A DNA stretch of 32,960 bases from Seminavis robusta (lineage: Eukaryota > Bacillariophyta > Bacillariophyceae > Naviculales > Naviculaceae): contig CAICTM010001257.1 in NCBI GenBank assembly GCA_903772945.1, positions 1-32,960 on the forward strand, written 5' to 3'. The notes beneath the pieces were generated by a model. It made no database searches and had not been told where the DNA came from. It saw only the letters and a program-made list of their open reading frames with translations. The stretch's first letter is position 1, and each line of letters starts with the position of its first letter. The position numbers and the translations under genes were made by a program. Below, piece by piece: positions 18,280-27,591 of the stretch.

Positions 18280-19028
18280 CTAGAACTCTTGTGTCATACC
18301 CCAACCAGAGAGATCGACAACTGGAGTGTCCGATCCATCCGATTCACGACGATTGTTTCGATTGTTGCGTCCACGACGGCTGCGTCGAGGAGGGTTGTTG
18401 ATAATGACGCGGATCTCTTCAAACTCGTCATCATCTGAGTCCATTCCTCCACGGCGACGGTGAGGAGGAACTGCGGCGGCAGGAGCGGAGGCGACTGGAG
18501 CAGGAGCGGCGACTGGAGCGGCAGCGAGGACTGGAGCGGAGGCTTGAGCTCGATGGTTGGCTCGAAGGTTGGCGGCGACAGCTGCGACAGCTGCAGCAGG
18601 AGCAACCACAATGGGAACCGGCAGATCAACCAAAGGAGGATTGTCCACACCAGTACCAAACAATCCGGGCAAACCAGCAGCAACAACAACAACAACCTGT
18701 TTTCCGGTGAGGAGGTTTTTGATCCGATAGGTTCCACCCTCCACCTGAAGGGTCGATCCTGAGAGAGGCAGAAGTGAGCAAGAAGCGCCACCAGCAGCAC
18801 ACAAAGCAGTGTCATAGACTAACCTGGACGCTCAGACACCATCTCTTGAACATGGATTGGAAATCTCGCAAATGGAGGACCACCGTGGAGAAAGGCAACC
18901 GTCTCGTCCTCTCCTGCACGATCGAGGGCGGCGGCCATCTCCTCCAACAACGCCTCCTGTGTCATGTCAACAATACGCACACCCATGGCAGACCGAGAGA
19001 ATGAATGGATTGCTAGCTTGAACACCAT
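18280..19028 (-). CDS. Small two-exon protein of unknown function (about 227 aa)
   Basis: Exon 1 runs 19028-18824 and exon 2 18758-18280, joined across a 65-bp intron (donor GTTAGT, acceptor CTCTCAG) that keeps the frame: the shared codon encodes Gly. The first half is a compact acidic/hydrophobic region (DMTQEALLEEMAAALDRA, then a Pro/Gly turn and FPIHVQEMVSE), followed by TYRIKNLLTGKQ. The second half is Ala/Pro/Val-rich and low-complexity, then DSDDDEFEE and an Arg/Asn-rich segment, ending WGMTQEF. The Arg-rich patch could bind nucleic acid, but I recognise no family. It lies divergently from the 19340-19898 gene, 311 bp away. The ATG at 19026-19028 was chosen because upstream sequence in frame is not protein-like. 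Confidence 0.6.
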
Positions 19029-19339
19029 CTTGATTGATTGCTTTTGCTGTTCCTGTTCCTGAAAGCAAAATCTCCGGATAATGAGCTTCGAATCGAACCA
19101 ACAATCAACCTCTCCGATTCCTCTCCGATTGATACAAGAGCAACGGAGTATCCGAATATTCTTTCCCGTTAACATCCCCTATCTTTACAACACCAGCCCT
19201 GCCAGTAGAGGTGCCAAATCGAATTCTTTCTTAAAGGATTGTTCTGGGAATGGTGGAGCTTGCTCCTACCGGTCAGGCGCCACCAGTTGCGCTTGTGTTA
19301 ACGATCTTGTGTTGACACTCCTCCGAACCCAAGAAGAAG

Positions 19340-19898
19340 ATGGGATTCCAGATCAGCTTGGACGATTCTAGTGCTTTTAAAAATAGATTCAACTTCACTG
19401 TACTCGACAATGATATTCCAAACAATCCCATACCCAGCTCCAAACCAGGCAGCAGAGGCGACGGCTCGAGGCAGTCTGCACGTTGTCTATCGCAATGGAT
19501 CGGAAATGCGAGTCCAGGGAAGTTTTTCTTTTCAAGTTGCTGTCGCCCCTTCACTCACCCGCCAGATATTGGGTGATTGTGCCTCTGAATATCGTCATCG
19601 ATTGAAGGTTGACAGAAATCTCTTGCCGCCCGGTGGAGTCCCCGCTGGAGATGATCGAATCATTGTTGGCCAACCAGTTTCGTTCGAGATTGGACTTCAT
19701 TTGAATAAAGCAACAATCACCATCCGTCGTCTCGAAAGCGTCAACAGCAGTGCCCGGGGCATGCTTCTAGATTTTGTTGGCATCACAGATCCGAGTGGAC
19801 TGAGGAGCATTCAGATAGTGTGCCCTCGCAGCGAAAAACAAGATCAAGGAAAGCGATTCTTCGCAGAATTTGAAACGGCGGTATTCGGACAAAATTGA
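19340..19898 (+). CDS. Small protein of unknown function, probably with one short intron
   Basis: The 3' part from about 19450 is clearly coding (GSLHVVYRNGSEM, DRNLLPPGG, PVSFEIGLHLNKATITI, RRLESVN, FAEFETAVFGQN) with a beta-rich look. The only good ATG (19340, MGFQISLDDSS) is in a different frame, and GT-AG pairs restore frame: donor at 19400 with acceptor ending 19448 (49 bp), or donor at 19371 with acceptor ending 19437 (67 bp). I cannot choose between them. The product would be about 165-170 residues. No family is recognised. The gene ends 75 bp before the end of the convergent transposase gene. Confidence 0.5.
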
Positions 19899-19972
19899 GC
19901 AATGGAGCAGAATGATATCAAATCATACTTTAAATTATTATAGAAACTTATCTTGTTGTTAACTGCCTACTA

Positions 19973-22900
19973 CTAAATACTAGTATCGGTACTTGCCATT
20001 GAATCATTGTCTCCTCCAGCATTGTCTCCTCCAGCATCATCCAATAGACCAAGGAACACAGCGTCCCGTTCCAAGCAAGAAACTTTCGCCATAACACGTG
20101 CCAGAATGCTCTTCCTTCGCGTCGGATCCAAAGACAGAAGTCTAGTCTCGAAGAACTCCTCCTCTCGCTCATACGCCCGCTTGATCTCGGTATCGTTGAT
20201 CAAGTCCACGACCTCACCTGCTTCCAACTGATCAAGTCTTTCTTGCCTGTCGGGTGTCCATCCACTTGTTCCTTCTTCCACTTCCACCGCCTGATATTTG
20301 CTTTCATAGAGAGCGATTAATTGTTGCTTTGGCTTGGTTTTGACTTTTTCGTTGTTTGGCTCCACAGGAATCGGCCCTTGCTTCCATTGAATAACAGCAC
20401 GGAGCATGTCGTTTTTCCAGATCTTTTTCCAATGATTGCGCTGTGCAGGTGAGCCGTCACCGTGTTCGGGATGTTTCTCAAGCACAACAAGAGCAGCTTG
20501 TTCGATTTCTTCATATTCCAGTCTCAATAGCATCTCTTTTTTTAGCTTGGCAGCTTCTTGTTTCATGCCTTTGCGAGCCCACGCGACCAGGGCATCATTA
20601 CAATTCATTGGACCGCCCCCATTGGTGACATGAAACCACTGCCCCGCCGTCGAGACTTTCTCTATAAGATCTTGTCGCTCTCTTGTGTTTGGCTCTGTTC
20701 GAGCCTCTTGTCGACCAGCAGTTTGAGATGCAGTGACACGACGGACACACCGCTTCAATTTTTGTTCTGCCAATGTATAGCCTTTGCTGTGAAGGAGAGC
20801 ACAAGTGTCATGGTTTGCTTTTTCCAAAGCTTGGTAATAGGCACCAACTGGATCAGCCTCTGGATCAATAAGTCCCTCCTCATCGTGCACAACCTCGTGC
20901 CTTACTTTCGGATGCTCGAGAGCAGCTCTTGTGCTCGGAAGATATCCACACTTCTCTCGTGCTCGACAGATATGAGGTTCATCAAAAGCAAGATCGAATG
21001 CTGGACGTAATTCGACGCTTTCAGTCTCATTCAATTGGACTGTTCCTCCAAACATGATGAATCCAATATCATTGTAGCTCAAGGATGTAAATGCAGCACC
21101 ATCAATTCGAGTTCTCTCTCGAATCAAGAGGTCTCTGTTGCGAAAGCAGAGAGTCTTTGCATAAGCATAAAGATTGTCCATCTCTTGAAATTCTGTTCCG
21201 TTTGGAAGTCCTGGAAATAGATAGATGCCTCTTGCTCGGAGATCTCCGAGCATAGCAAGATGCTGCCTCCCAGGCCCACTATCAGCTTTAATGAGGACTC
21301 GCAGCAGTGGGACATCTTGACAGTCAGGATAGAGCTCGCAAATATGCTCCACCAAGTATTTTTGGAAGCCGTCAGAGTCCATGCCACCCTTCGGATTCAT
21401 TCCAAACCCAACGTCGAAGAAGTGGTCACGACTGTAGCCAAAGCGGCCTTTAGTCTGGCGAAAGCCATCCAGCATTTTGATCTTCAGCTTGTAATTGCTC
21501 TTATCTTTTGCTTTCGACGGGAATTGGATGTATGGTGGGAAAACTTCATCGGCAAAGTTTATTCCGTGGATAATAGTCACTTTCGCTCCTCCTTTCGGAG
21601 CTGAACTGCCACTCTCTGGGAGACTGCTTGCTGTTGGCACGTGTGATGGACAACCACCTCCTCTAATAGACGCATCCATCGAAAAGCCCATCTCATCCAA
21701 CTGGAGCACTCTTCTTGCCTGTCCTTCATGCCAGATAATGTGTTGACCAGCTGTATTTTCTTCAGAATGAGGACGTCTCGCAAAGCCAAGCTCAACAGCA
21801 GTGTCTTCCCATCGTTCGTAATTAGCCTTCTGACACTGGTAGGTCAACCATTGCACGCGAAGTGCTTCCCTTGGGTCTTGCGATGAAAAGGACTGTCTCG
21901 TGGAATTGTGCTGCTCAATGCGTCGAAAGAAGTTTATCTCTCCGATTGGATCAAGTCCGTCTTCCTGCCTTTTTGCATTGAGAACAGAGCCAACGATTGT
22001 TTGGATGTCTCGTCTCGTATCTCTGTTTTCAGCATTTACTTGTTGAATGGCTGAATAAGTGAAAACAGCAGAGCAAAAAGCTTCGAAGACATCATCAGGA
22101 ATTGTACTTGGCCGTCCTCGACGGACTGGAGACTTGCCAGCATCACCCCGTTTGACAGCAGATCGGATCTCATTGCCACTGTAGAGTTCGATGCCACAAA
22201 CCGCGGTGAACGTTGATGCTATCTTTTCCGGAGTATCGAAGACCGTGAGAGTATTTCGGCCAGAGGATACACCATCCCAAAGAATAGTCATTGCTTTGAA
22301 CACCTCGCTGTGAATCGATTTTAGCAGTTCAATCTCTTTGGCATCTGCGTGTGCAGCTTTGGATGTTTTCCGATGTTGATTAATGTTTGCAACAGACGAA
22401 AGCCTGACTTGCTTTTGTTGTGCGGCCACCAGAGTTGATTTGCTGCTGCTCGTGCTAACAGAGACACCTCCAAGCAGTGACATCTCCTCAATTGGATAAG
22501 GGGAGACCCAGAAGAACATGCTATCATCCAGTGTTTCATCTTGTACCGCTGGCAACAGTCGCCTTGGGGCTGGCTGAGTACGCGGTGTTTCCAAGATCGA
22601 TGATCTACTACTCGGAGATTCATCCATTGGAGAGCCCTCTCTTGCTGAACATGGCGTTGGCGGTAAAGGTGATGTGACCATTGCTTCGTGATGCTCATCG
22701 CTTGGAGTGGAATTGGAAGACGATGATATGCGAGATCGTTGGGTCAATGGAGAAAGGGCTGCACTTGATTCATCAATTCCAATTGTGTTCAAAGGTGGTG
22801 GTCGGTTTTGCTTTGCCTTTATCTGTGCCTCCTTCTCTAACTTCTGTTTTCGGCGCAAGCATTTTTGGTATTGAGCTTTCCATTTGGCAGTTCCTTGTTG

Positions 22901-23245
22901 GGTCTTCTGCTTCGGCGAAAATCCAACAAGAAGCATTGCGTCCACCAAACTGATGCCAACCAACGGAGCAACCGGATTTCTGATGATATTATCTGGGTGG
23001 CGCTTCATGACAGAAAGAAGCTGCACTGCCCGACCGACCATTGCATCTTCATTGGTAGATACATTTGGCGCTCCATGTTTCAGAGCATATGATCTCATCA
23101 GCCGTCCAAGGCTTTCCGTGGATTCAGGTGAAGTTGCTTGCTCGACGCACATTCCAACAGAATAGAGAGCTTTTGATCTGTCAAAGTTGGGAAGCAGTAA
23201 TCTCACTTTCAGGGCCTCCTTGAGGAGACGGGCTTCGTCCGCCAT
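19973..23245 (-). CDS. DDE_1/pogo-like transposase, intact 1090-residue frame
   Basis: A long intronless frame. The C-terminal half has the catalytic order of the DDE_1 (pogo/mariner-related) nuclease: QLDEMGFSMD (Asp517), KADSGPGRQ (Asp655) and LPNGTEFQEMDNLYAYAK (Asp690), the last echoing the PN.T..QPLD pattern of the family. The spacing between the last two Asp is 34 residues, as in mariner-type enzymes. FGYSRDHFFDVGFGMNPKG lies between the first and second Asp. The N-terminal 450 residues contain Ser/Pro-rich disordered sequence and a basic RRGRPST patch, suitable for DNA binding. The tail has a short repeat (AGGDNAGGDND). No flanking inverted repeats were found by eye, so it may be a single relict, a domesticated gene, or an element whose ends are further out. 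ATG 23243-23245 is the first in frame. Confidence 0.8.
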   Translation of the reverse strand: MADEARLLKEALKVRLLLPNFDRSKALYSVGMCVEQATSPESTESLGRLMRSYALKHGAPNVSTNEDAMVGRAVQLLSVMKRHPDNIIRNPVAPLVGISLVDAMLLVGFSPKQKTQQGTAKWKAQYQKCLRRKQKLEKEAQIKAKQNRPPPLNTIGIDESSAALSPLTQRSRISSSSNSTPSDEHHEAMVTSPLPPTPCSAREGSPMDESPSSRSSILETPRTQPAPRRLLPAVQDETLDDSMFFWVSPYPIEEMSLLGGVSVSTSSSKSTLVAAQQKQVRLSSVANINQHRKTSKAAHADAKEIELLKSIHSEVFKAMTILWDGVSSGRNTLTVFDTPEKIASTFTAVCGIELYSGNEIRSAVKRGDAGKSPVRRGRPSTIPDDVFEAFCSAVFTYSAIQQVNAENRDTRRDIQTIVGSVLNAKRQEDGLDPIGEINFFRRIEQHNSTRQSFSSQDPREALRVQWLTYQCQKANYERWEDTAVELGFARRPHSEENTAGQHIIWHEGQARRVLQLDEMGFSMDASIRGGGCPSHVPTASSLPESGSSAPKGGAKVTIIHGINFADEVFPPYIQFPSKAKDKSNYKLKIKMLDGFRQTKGRFGYSRDHFFDVGFGMNPKGGMDSDGFQKYLVEHICELYPDCQDVPLLRVLIKADSGPGRQHLAMLGDLRARGIYLFPGLPNGTEFQEMDNLYAYAKTLCFRNRDLLIRERTRIDGAAFTSLSYNDIGFIMFGGTVQLNETESVELRPAFDLAFDEPHICRAREKCGYLPSTRAALEHPKVRHEVVHDEEGLIDPEADPVGAYYQALEKANHDTCALLHSKGYTLAEQKLKRCVRRVTASQTAGRQEARTEPNTRERQDLIEKVSTAGQWFHVTNGGGPMNCNDALVAWARKGMKQEAAKLKKEMLLRLEYEEIEQAALVVLEKHPEHGDGSPAQRNHWKKIWKNDMLRAVIQWKQGPIPVEPNNEKVKTKPKQQLIALYESKYQAVEVEEGTSGWTPDRQERLDQLEAGEVVDLINDTEIKRAYEREEEFFETRLLSLDPTRRKSILARVMAKVSCLERDAVFLGLLDDAGGDNAGGDNDSMASTDTSI

Positions 23246-23953
23246 GCTTGAAAGCGGTGGAGAGGAGTAGATCAGGAAGGAAGGTCACACCATCAACAAT
23301 CGACTTCAATTGACAGAATCGATTTGGGGCGTGCTGATTGTCGTGTTAGCTTGCAACTCTAGCTTTCCCCTACATCAACAGGCATCCCCAAGGCATTTGA
23401 AAGGATGCGCCAAGCCCGACATGGCGCCTTCACCTGAAAGCCGCGGTAAAAGCAAGCAAAGCGCCATCTTTGTTCGATAGTTTGGTTTCGATAGTTTGTT
23501 GGTGTTGTTGTTGTTCTAGATTGGTTGGATTCGAAGAGGAAAGTTAAATCTATTGGTCTTGCTTTAAATCCTTGAGTCTACTTTCTAATTTGAGACGACT
23601 GGATAGGCAAAAGGGGTACCTTAAAACCTGAGTGCCGAATCTGACTAAAAGCAAACAGTCTACGATGAACTCATATACCGTATATCGTATATAGTCGTTA
23701 TACGTGTAGTACCGTATGGTGAAAGGATGTGAAAGGTGAGGTTTGGTTGCGAGACGTGGATAATTTTTGGCTACCAATACACCAAGGCTAAGGATAAACA
23801 TTACCTGACAGCGTGCTTCCAAGAGGTGTCGACTTCTCTTGATTGACACCGCGCCGTTTTCTTCTTCTCTTGCTCTAGCTAGCTAGCTAGTAGTAGTTCT
23901 CTTCTCATTTTGTTTTCTCAAAGATTTCTGTAAGACTCGACTGTCACTCCACC
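23246..23953. promoter_or_regulatory. Divergent intergenic region upstream of the transposase and the SppA-like gene
   Basis: No gene seen. It contains a CTAGCTAGCTAGCTAG run (about 23876-23890), followed by a pyrimidine-rich leader about 50-65 bp before the SppA-like ATG, and an AT-rich, partly palindromic stretch (ACCGTATATCGTATAT, about 23677-23695). Confidence 0.45.
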
Positions 23954-26600
23954 ATGAGCCAACTGCTCAAGGCCAGCGGCGCCGTCGTCAAGCGGATTGG
24001 CAAGGCTGCCAAGACATCGTTGGCTGTCGTTGGGTTTGGTACGGTCGCAAGTCTCGGCTACTATTATAATGACACGAAAAAGTTTGCCAAAGAAGAAGGA
24101 TCTTTGTCGAGCAAACAGCGCGTCTTGGTGCTGCCCTTTCATCGCTTCAAGATTGTCAAAAAGGAAGATCGCGACAAGCTGGCGGCGTTGCTTCAGTCGA
24201 CACGACGATCGAGCAGCGACGACGAAGAAGTGGATGTCCAAGAACTGGTACAAGTGATTCACGAGGCGACCAACGACCCCAGTGTGGTGGCCATTTATGG
24301 AGAATTCGGTCACGGTGGATCCTTTACGGGAGGGGCGGCCGATGCCGAACAAGTGAGGAATGCATTACGAATCTTTCGAGAGTCTCATCGAGTGCATGCA
24401 GATCCCAATTGCAACCACGAGACGGTACTCACGAAAAGCCTCACTCCAAAGAGACCTCTCTATGCCTATGCGGTGAGTAAAAAAGAATCAATAAGGCACA
24501 AGACAGAAGAGGGAAGATGATGAGAAAAGATATGATTTTGATGGTCAGATTTTCTCACTAACCGTTTTTGTTGGTTGATCAGGACACTTTTGAAAGCATG
24601 ATCAATCCCTCCAATCCTGATTACTACTTGGCATCGATTTTCACTCATGTCCATCTTCAGCAGCAAGGAAGTCTGAATTTTGCCGGATTCAGCTCGTCGG
24701 TTCCCTTTCTCAAGGTAAGATAGATGGTTGGATAGCACACAAACCATCAAAAATTACACAGTCAGCAGCAAATCTTATATCTGTTTTTCTCCTGAATAAT
24801 CGAATGAATCAAGGACACGCTCAAAAAATACGGAGTCGCTGCACACGTCTATAAGCATGGTCCCTATAAGAATGCTCCCAATTCCTTGACCGAGTCGGGC
24901 TTGACCAGAGCCCATCGACAGAACATTGAAACCTATCTCTTTGCCATGAACCAAGGTCGATGTCATGACATTGCCGCTGCCAGACGCAAAACACTACAAG
25001 CCATGACCATGAAGGGGGCAGACCTTCAGAATGACTTGACAATGATGTGGAAATTGGTACAAAACGGTGGTTCCTTTACGGCCCAAAATGCACTGCAAAT
25101 GGGATTTGTCGATTACATTACCGATCGCAGTCCTTTGGATGCTCTCTTGGAATACAACAAGAAAGAAGAGAAAGATGGCAAAAAAGACAAGACAGACAAA
25201 AAGAAACCAACGGAAGCCAAGAAAGAATCCCAAAAGGATGACGACATCCAATCCACAGACAAGAACGACAAACAACCCACCAAAGAACAGCTACGTTTGA
25301 AAGAAACTTGGGGAAGGCAGACCGATCTGGAGAGCTTTTCAGCCAACGAAACAGTGACCTTTTCCGAATACCAAAAGCTTCTGGCCAAACGAAAGAAATT
25401 AGAGCAGCAAAAGGAACGTCTCTGGAAAGCAGCGGATCGGTATCCGACGCTTGGAAAGGCTCTCACGGCCATGGGGTACACCAAGGATGAGACGACACAA
25501 AAGGTATGGGGTGTAGAGTGCTGCTGATGTCCGCCACGACGGAGAAACTGACGCTTGTTGCCATTCTCCCCTCCAGGAGGACTCGCCGTCCAGCAGCGAC
25601 GACAAGGACAAGACTGCGTCATCGGAAAAGATTGCTTTGGTGTCCGTCAATGGAGCCATTGATTCCAAAAAGTATCGCAAGCTGGCTCCCATGTTACGGA
25701 AAATCAAGTACGACAAGGATATCAAGGCTGTCGTCGTCCAAGTGGACTCTCCGGGTGGAACCATTGATGCTTCAGAGGCTCTGTATCAAGATTTCAAAGA
25801 TCTACCGCAGGTACGTAACGCCAACAATCTGATCTGATCGAGGTAGATCTAGTTTCACTGCGCAAACTCATCTTATTGTGACCTACTACAATCCGCGACA
25901 CCACTGTTAGAATGTCATCTTTTCCTTTGGCAACGTGGCGGCCAGCGGAGGCTACTACATTGCCACTGCTGGTGATCGCATCTTTGCATCCAAGAATACA
26001 TTGACAGGTTCCATTGGAGTGTTCGCCATCCGATTGGACTTGTCCGGGTTGGCGGCGCAATACGGTGCCAAATTCGGCCATGTTTACACCAGTGAACTTG
26101 CCCTCACCAACAATGCCTTTTATCCCGTCACCAAGCAAATGCATCTGAATGCCGAGCGATATACCGACCGTTGCTATCAACGCTTCAAGGACATTGTCAG
26201 TGCCGGTCGTTCGTTGGACGAGGATTACCTGGAAACAAAGCTGGCACAAGGCCGCGTGTGGACAGGAGAACAAGCCAACCAAAATGGTCTCGTGGATGAA
26301 CTTGGCGGATTGAGTCGAGCCATTGCATATGCCCAACGAACCTACACCACGGATGGGAATGCTCGTGTCGTGACTGTCACGGATGACGACTACATGAAAC
26401 GCATCAACAAGCTCTTGTCTTCGTCCGCTAGCGTGTGGGCGTCCGAAACCACTAGTAGTGCCAGCAACGGAATGAACTTTCCTGCCCCCGTTTTCCCTGG
26501 ACAGTTCTTGCCAAGTATGATCCCCAACAAAGCATTTGGTGTCTACCTGACAACTGATGAGAATACCGCAATACAACATCTGATGCAAGACAAGGAATAG
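23954..26600 (+). CDS. SppA: SppA-type S49 family protease (signal peptide peptidase-like, 754 aa, five exons)
   Basis: Exons are 23954-24472, 24583-24714, 24814-25503, 25577-25810 and 25911-26600. Every junction is GT-AG, and every exon is a multiple of three. The N-terminus has one membrane segment (SLAVVGFGTVASLGYYY). Domain 1 includes YGEFGHGGSF and ends in HGPYKNAPNSLT, whose Lys236 corresponds to the catalytic Lys of E. coli SppA (K209). Domain 2 has VDSPGGTIDASEAL and ASGGYYIA, where Ser537 corresponds to S409; TGSIGVF and GLVDELGG complete the family pattern. A Lys/Asp/Glu-rich linker (about residues 330-375) separates the domains. SppA cleaves membrane-embedded or released peptides; plant homologues are in thylakoids, but whether this one is plastid or mitochondrial is not clear from its N-terminus. 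The start has a CCACC-ATG context. Confidence 0.9.
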
Positions 26601-26805
26601 GTCGACGGAGCACATTAAAGAACATGGGGGTTTAGAATCGAATCGTTACATTTTTTGCTTGCAATTCTCGGGTGCTGTCCACCCATTCAAATGACTATAT
26701 TCTTCCAAATAGAACTTAGGATCTAACGCTACATGTACATGTGTTACCGTTGCCCTAAGCTAGCTAGCTAGAGTAGGCAGTGAAGGTATTACTATCTATT
26801 GGTTT

Positions 26806-27177
26806 CTAACTCTCGTCGTCATCTAAGTTGGGCAGATTGGTGGCTGTCCCCACACTCTGCATGGAACTGTCGAATGAGACGATTGCTTTCTTGTAGTCGG
26901 CATACCTCCAATAGACCATTTTTCGCTCCGTCTGAAGTCTCTTTCGCTTTCCCAAGTAATTCATAGTGTTGACCTTTTTCACGGGCAGGCCATAGATTTT
27001 GGTCAAATATTCCTTGATCTCGTGCTTGGTCATCTTGGGCAGGACCCGAAAGACGGCCTTGGCGGGCATGGTAGCGGTAGCATCAGAGGCTGATATCAGT
27101 GTAATGGGCATGTTGGGCATCCACATTCGAAAGCCACCCGGTTTGGCCCGTAGCATGGGGGAAAACGTTCGCCACAT
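26806..27177 (-). CDS. MRPL23: Mitochondrial ribosomal protein uL23m (L23), 123 aa
   Basis: Large-subunit protein that binds 23S-type rRNA near the exit tunnel. Visible: FRMWMPNMPITLI (matching the start of mitochondrial L23 proteins), TKHEIKEYLTKIYGLPVKKVNTMNY split as the helix-turn-strand of the fold, and the GKRKRL / YADYKKAIVSF C-terminal segment. The ATG at 27177 gives an N-terminus similar in length to animal homologues. The frame stays open up to 27246, directly after TTTATTAG, which resembles an intron acceptor. An upstream segment (MAIQKAIAVLS..., 27360-27247) could then be a 5' exon encoding a targeting peptide, but no well-formed donor in the right phase was found. Convergent with the SppA-like gene (205-bp spacer containing a CTAGCTAGCTAG motif). 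Confidence 0.82.
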   Translation of the reverse strand: MWRTFSPMLRAKPGGFRMWMPNMPITLISASDATATMPAKAVFRVLPKMTKHEIKEYLTKIYGLPVKKVNTMNYLGKRKRLQTERKMVYWRYADYKKAIVSFDSSMQSVGTATNLPNLDDDES

Positions 27178-27591
27178 GATGTATTTTGAGTTTCTGTATC
27201 TGAGGCGACTTTCTTTTCTTCCCTTTTGGCTCCACTGCTCCGTCACCTAATAAAGACAACTGACATGTACCGAACTGCACAAGTAGCTAGATCCTTGTTC
27301 GAGCGTGATGGATGCGTCAAGGGGGTGGACAGAACGGCGATTGCTTTTTGGATGGCCATGGCGGCGGTTCTGGAAGATCTTGTGTGGAGGAGCGCTGACG
27401 GGTTGAATCTGTTGCTTTCGCACGATTCGTGACCGGACTGGCTCAAGTGGCCGTGGACGCCAAAGCTGAAAAGGGGGCTTTGTGCTTCGTCTCGAGATCT
27501 TGTCTCACAAAAGAGTGACAGTCCACCTGTGTAGTACATGTAGCGCGGCCACTCAGCCACTTTCCTGAGCAACTCTCGCTTTGTTTCCACC
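27178..27591. promoter_or_regulatory. Divergent promoter region of MRPL23 and the BTB gene, possibly including a 5' exon of MRPL23
   Basis: Both neighbours read outward. On the minus strand, 27247-27360 can encode an Ala/Ser/Arg-rich, acid-poor start suited to a mitochondrial presequence; splicing is unresolved. Confidence 0.4.

Noticed and set aside
23677..23720. Possible origin or terminator from the AT-rich palindromic stretch
   Set aside because: Pairing is imperfect and short; nothing else supports a specific function.
23550..23849. 99-residue minus-strand frame upstream of the SppA-like gene
   Set aside because: Lies in the presumed promoter, Tyr/Leu-rich, no domain.
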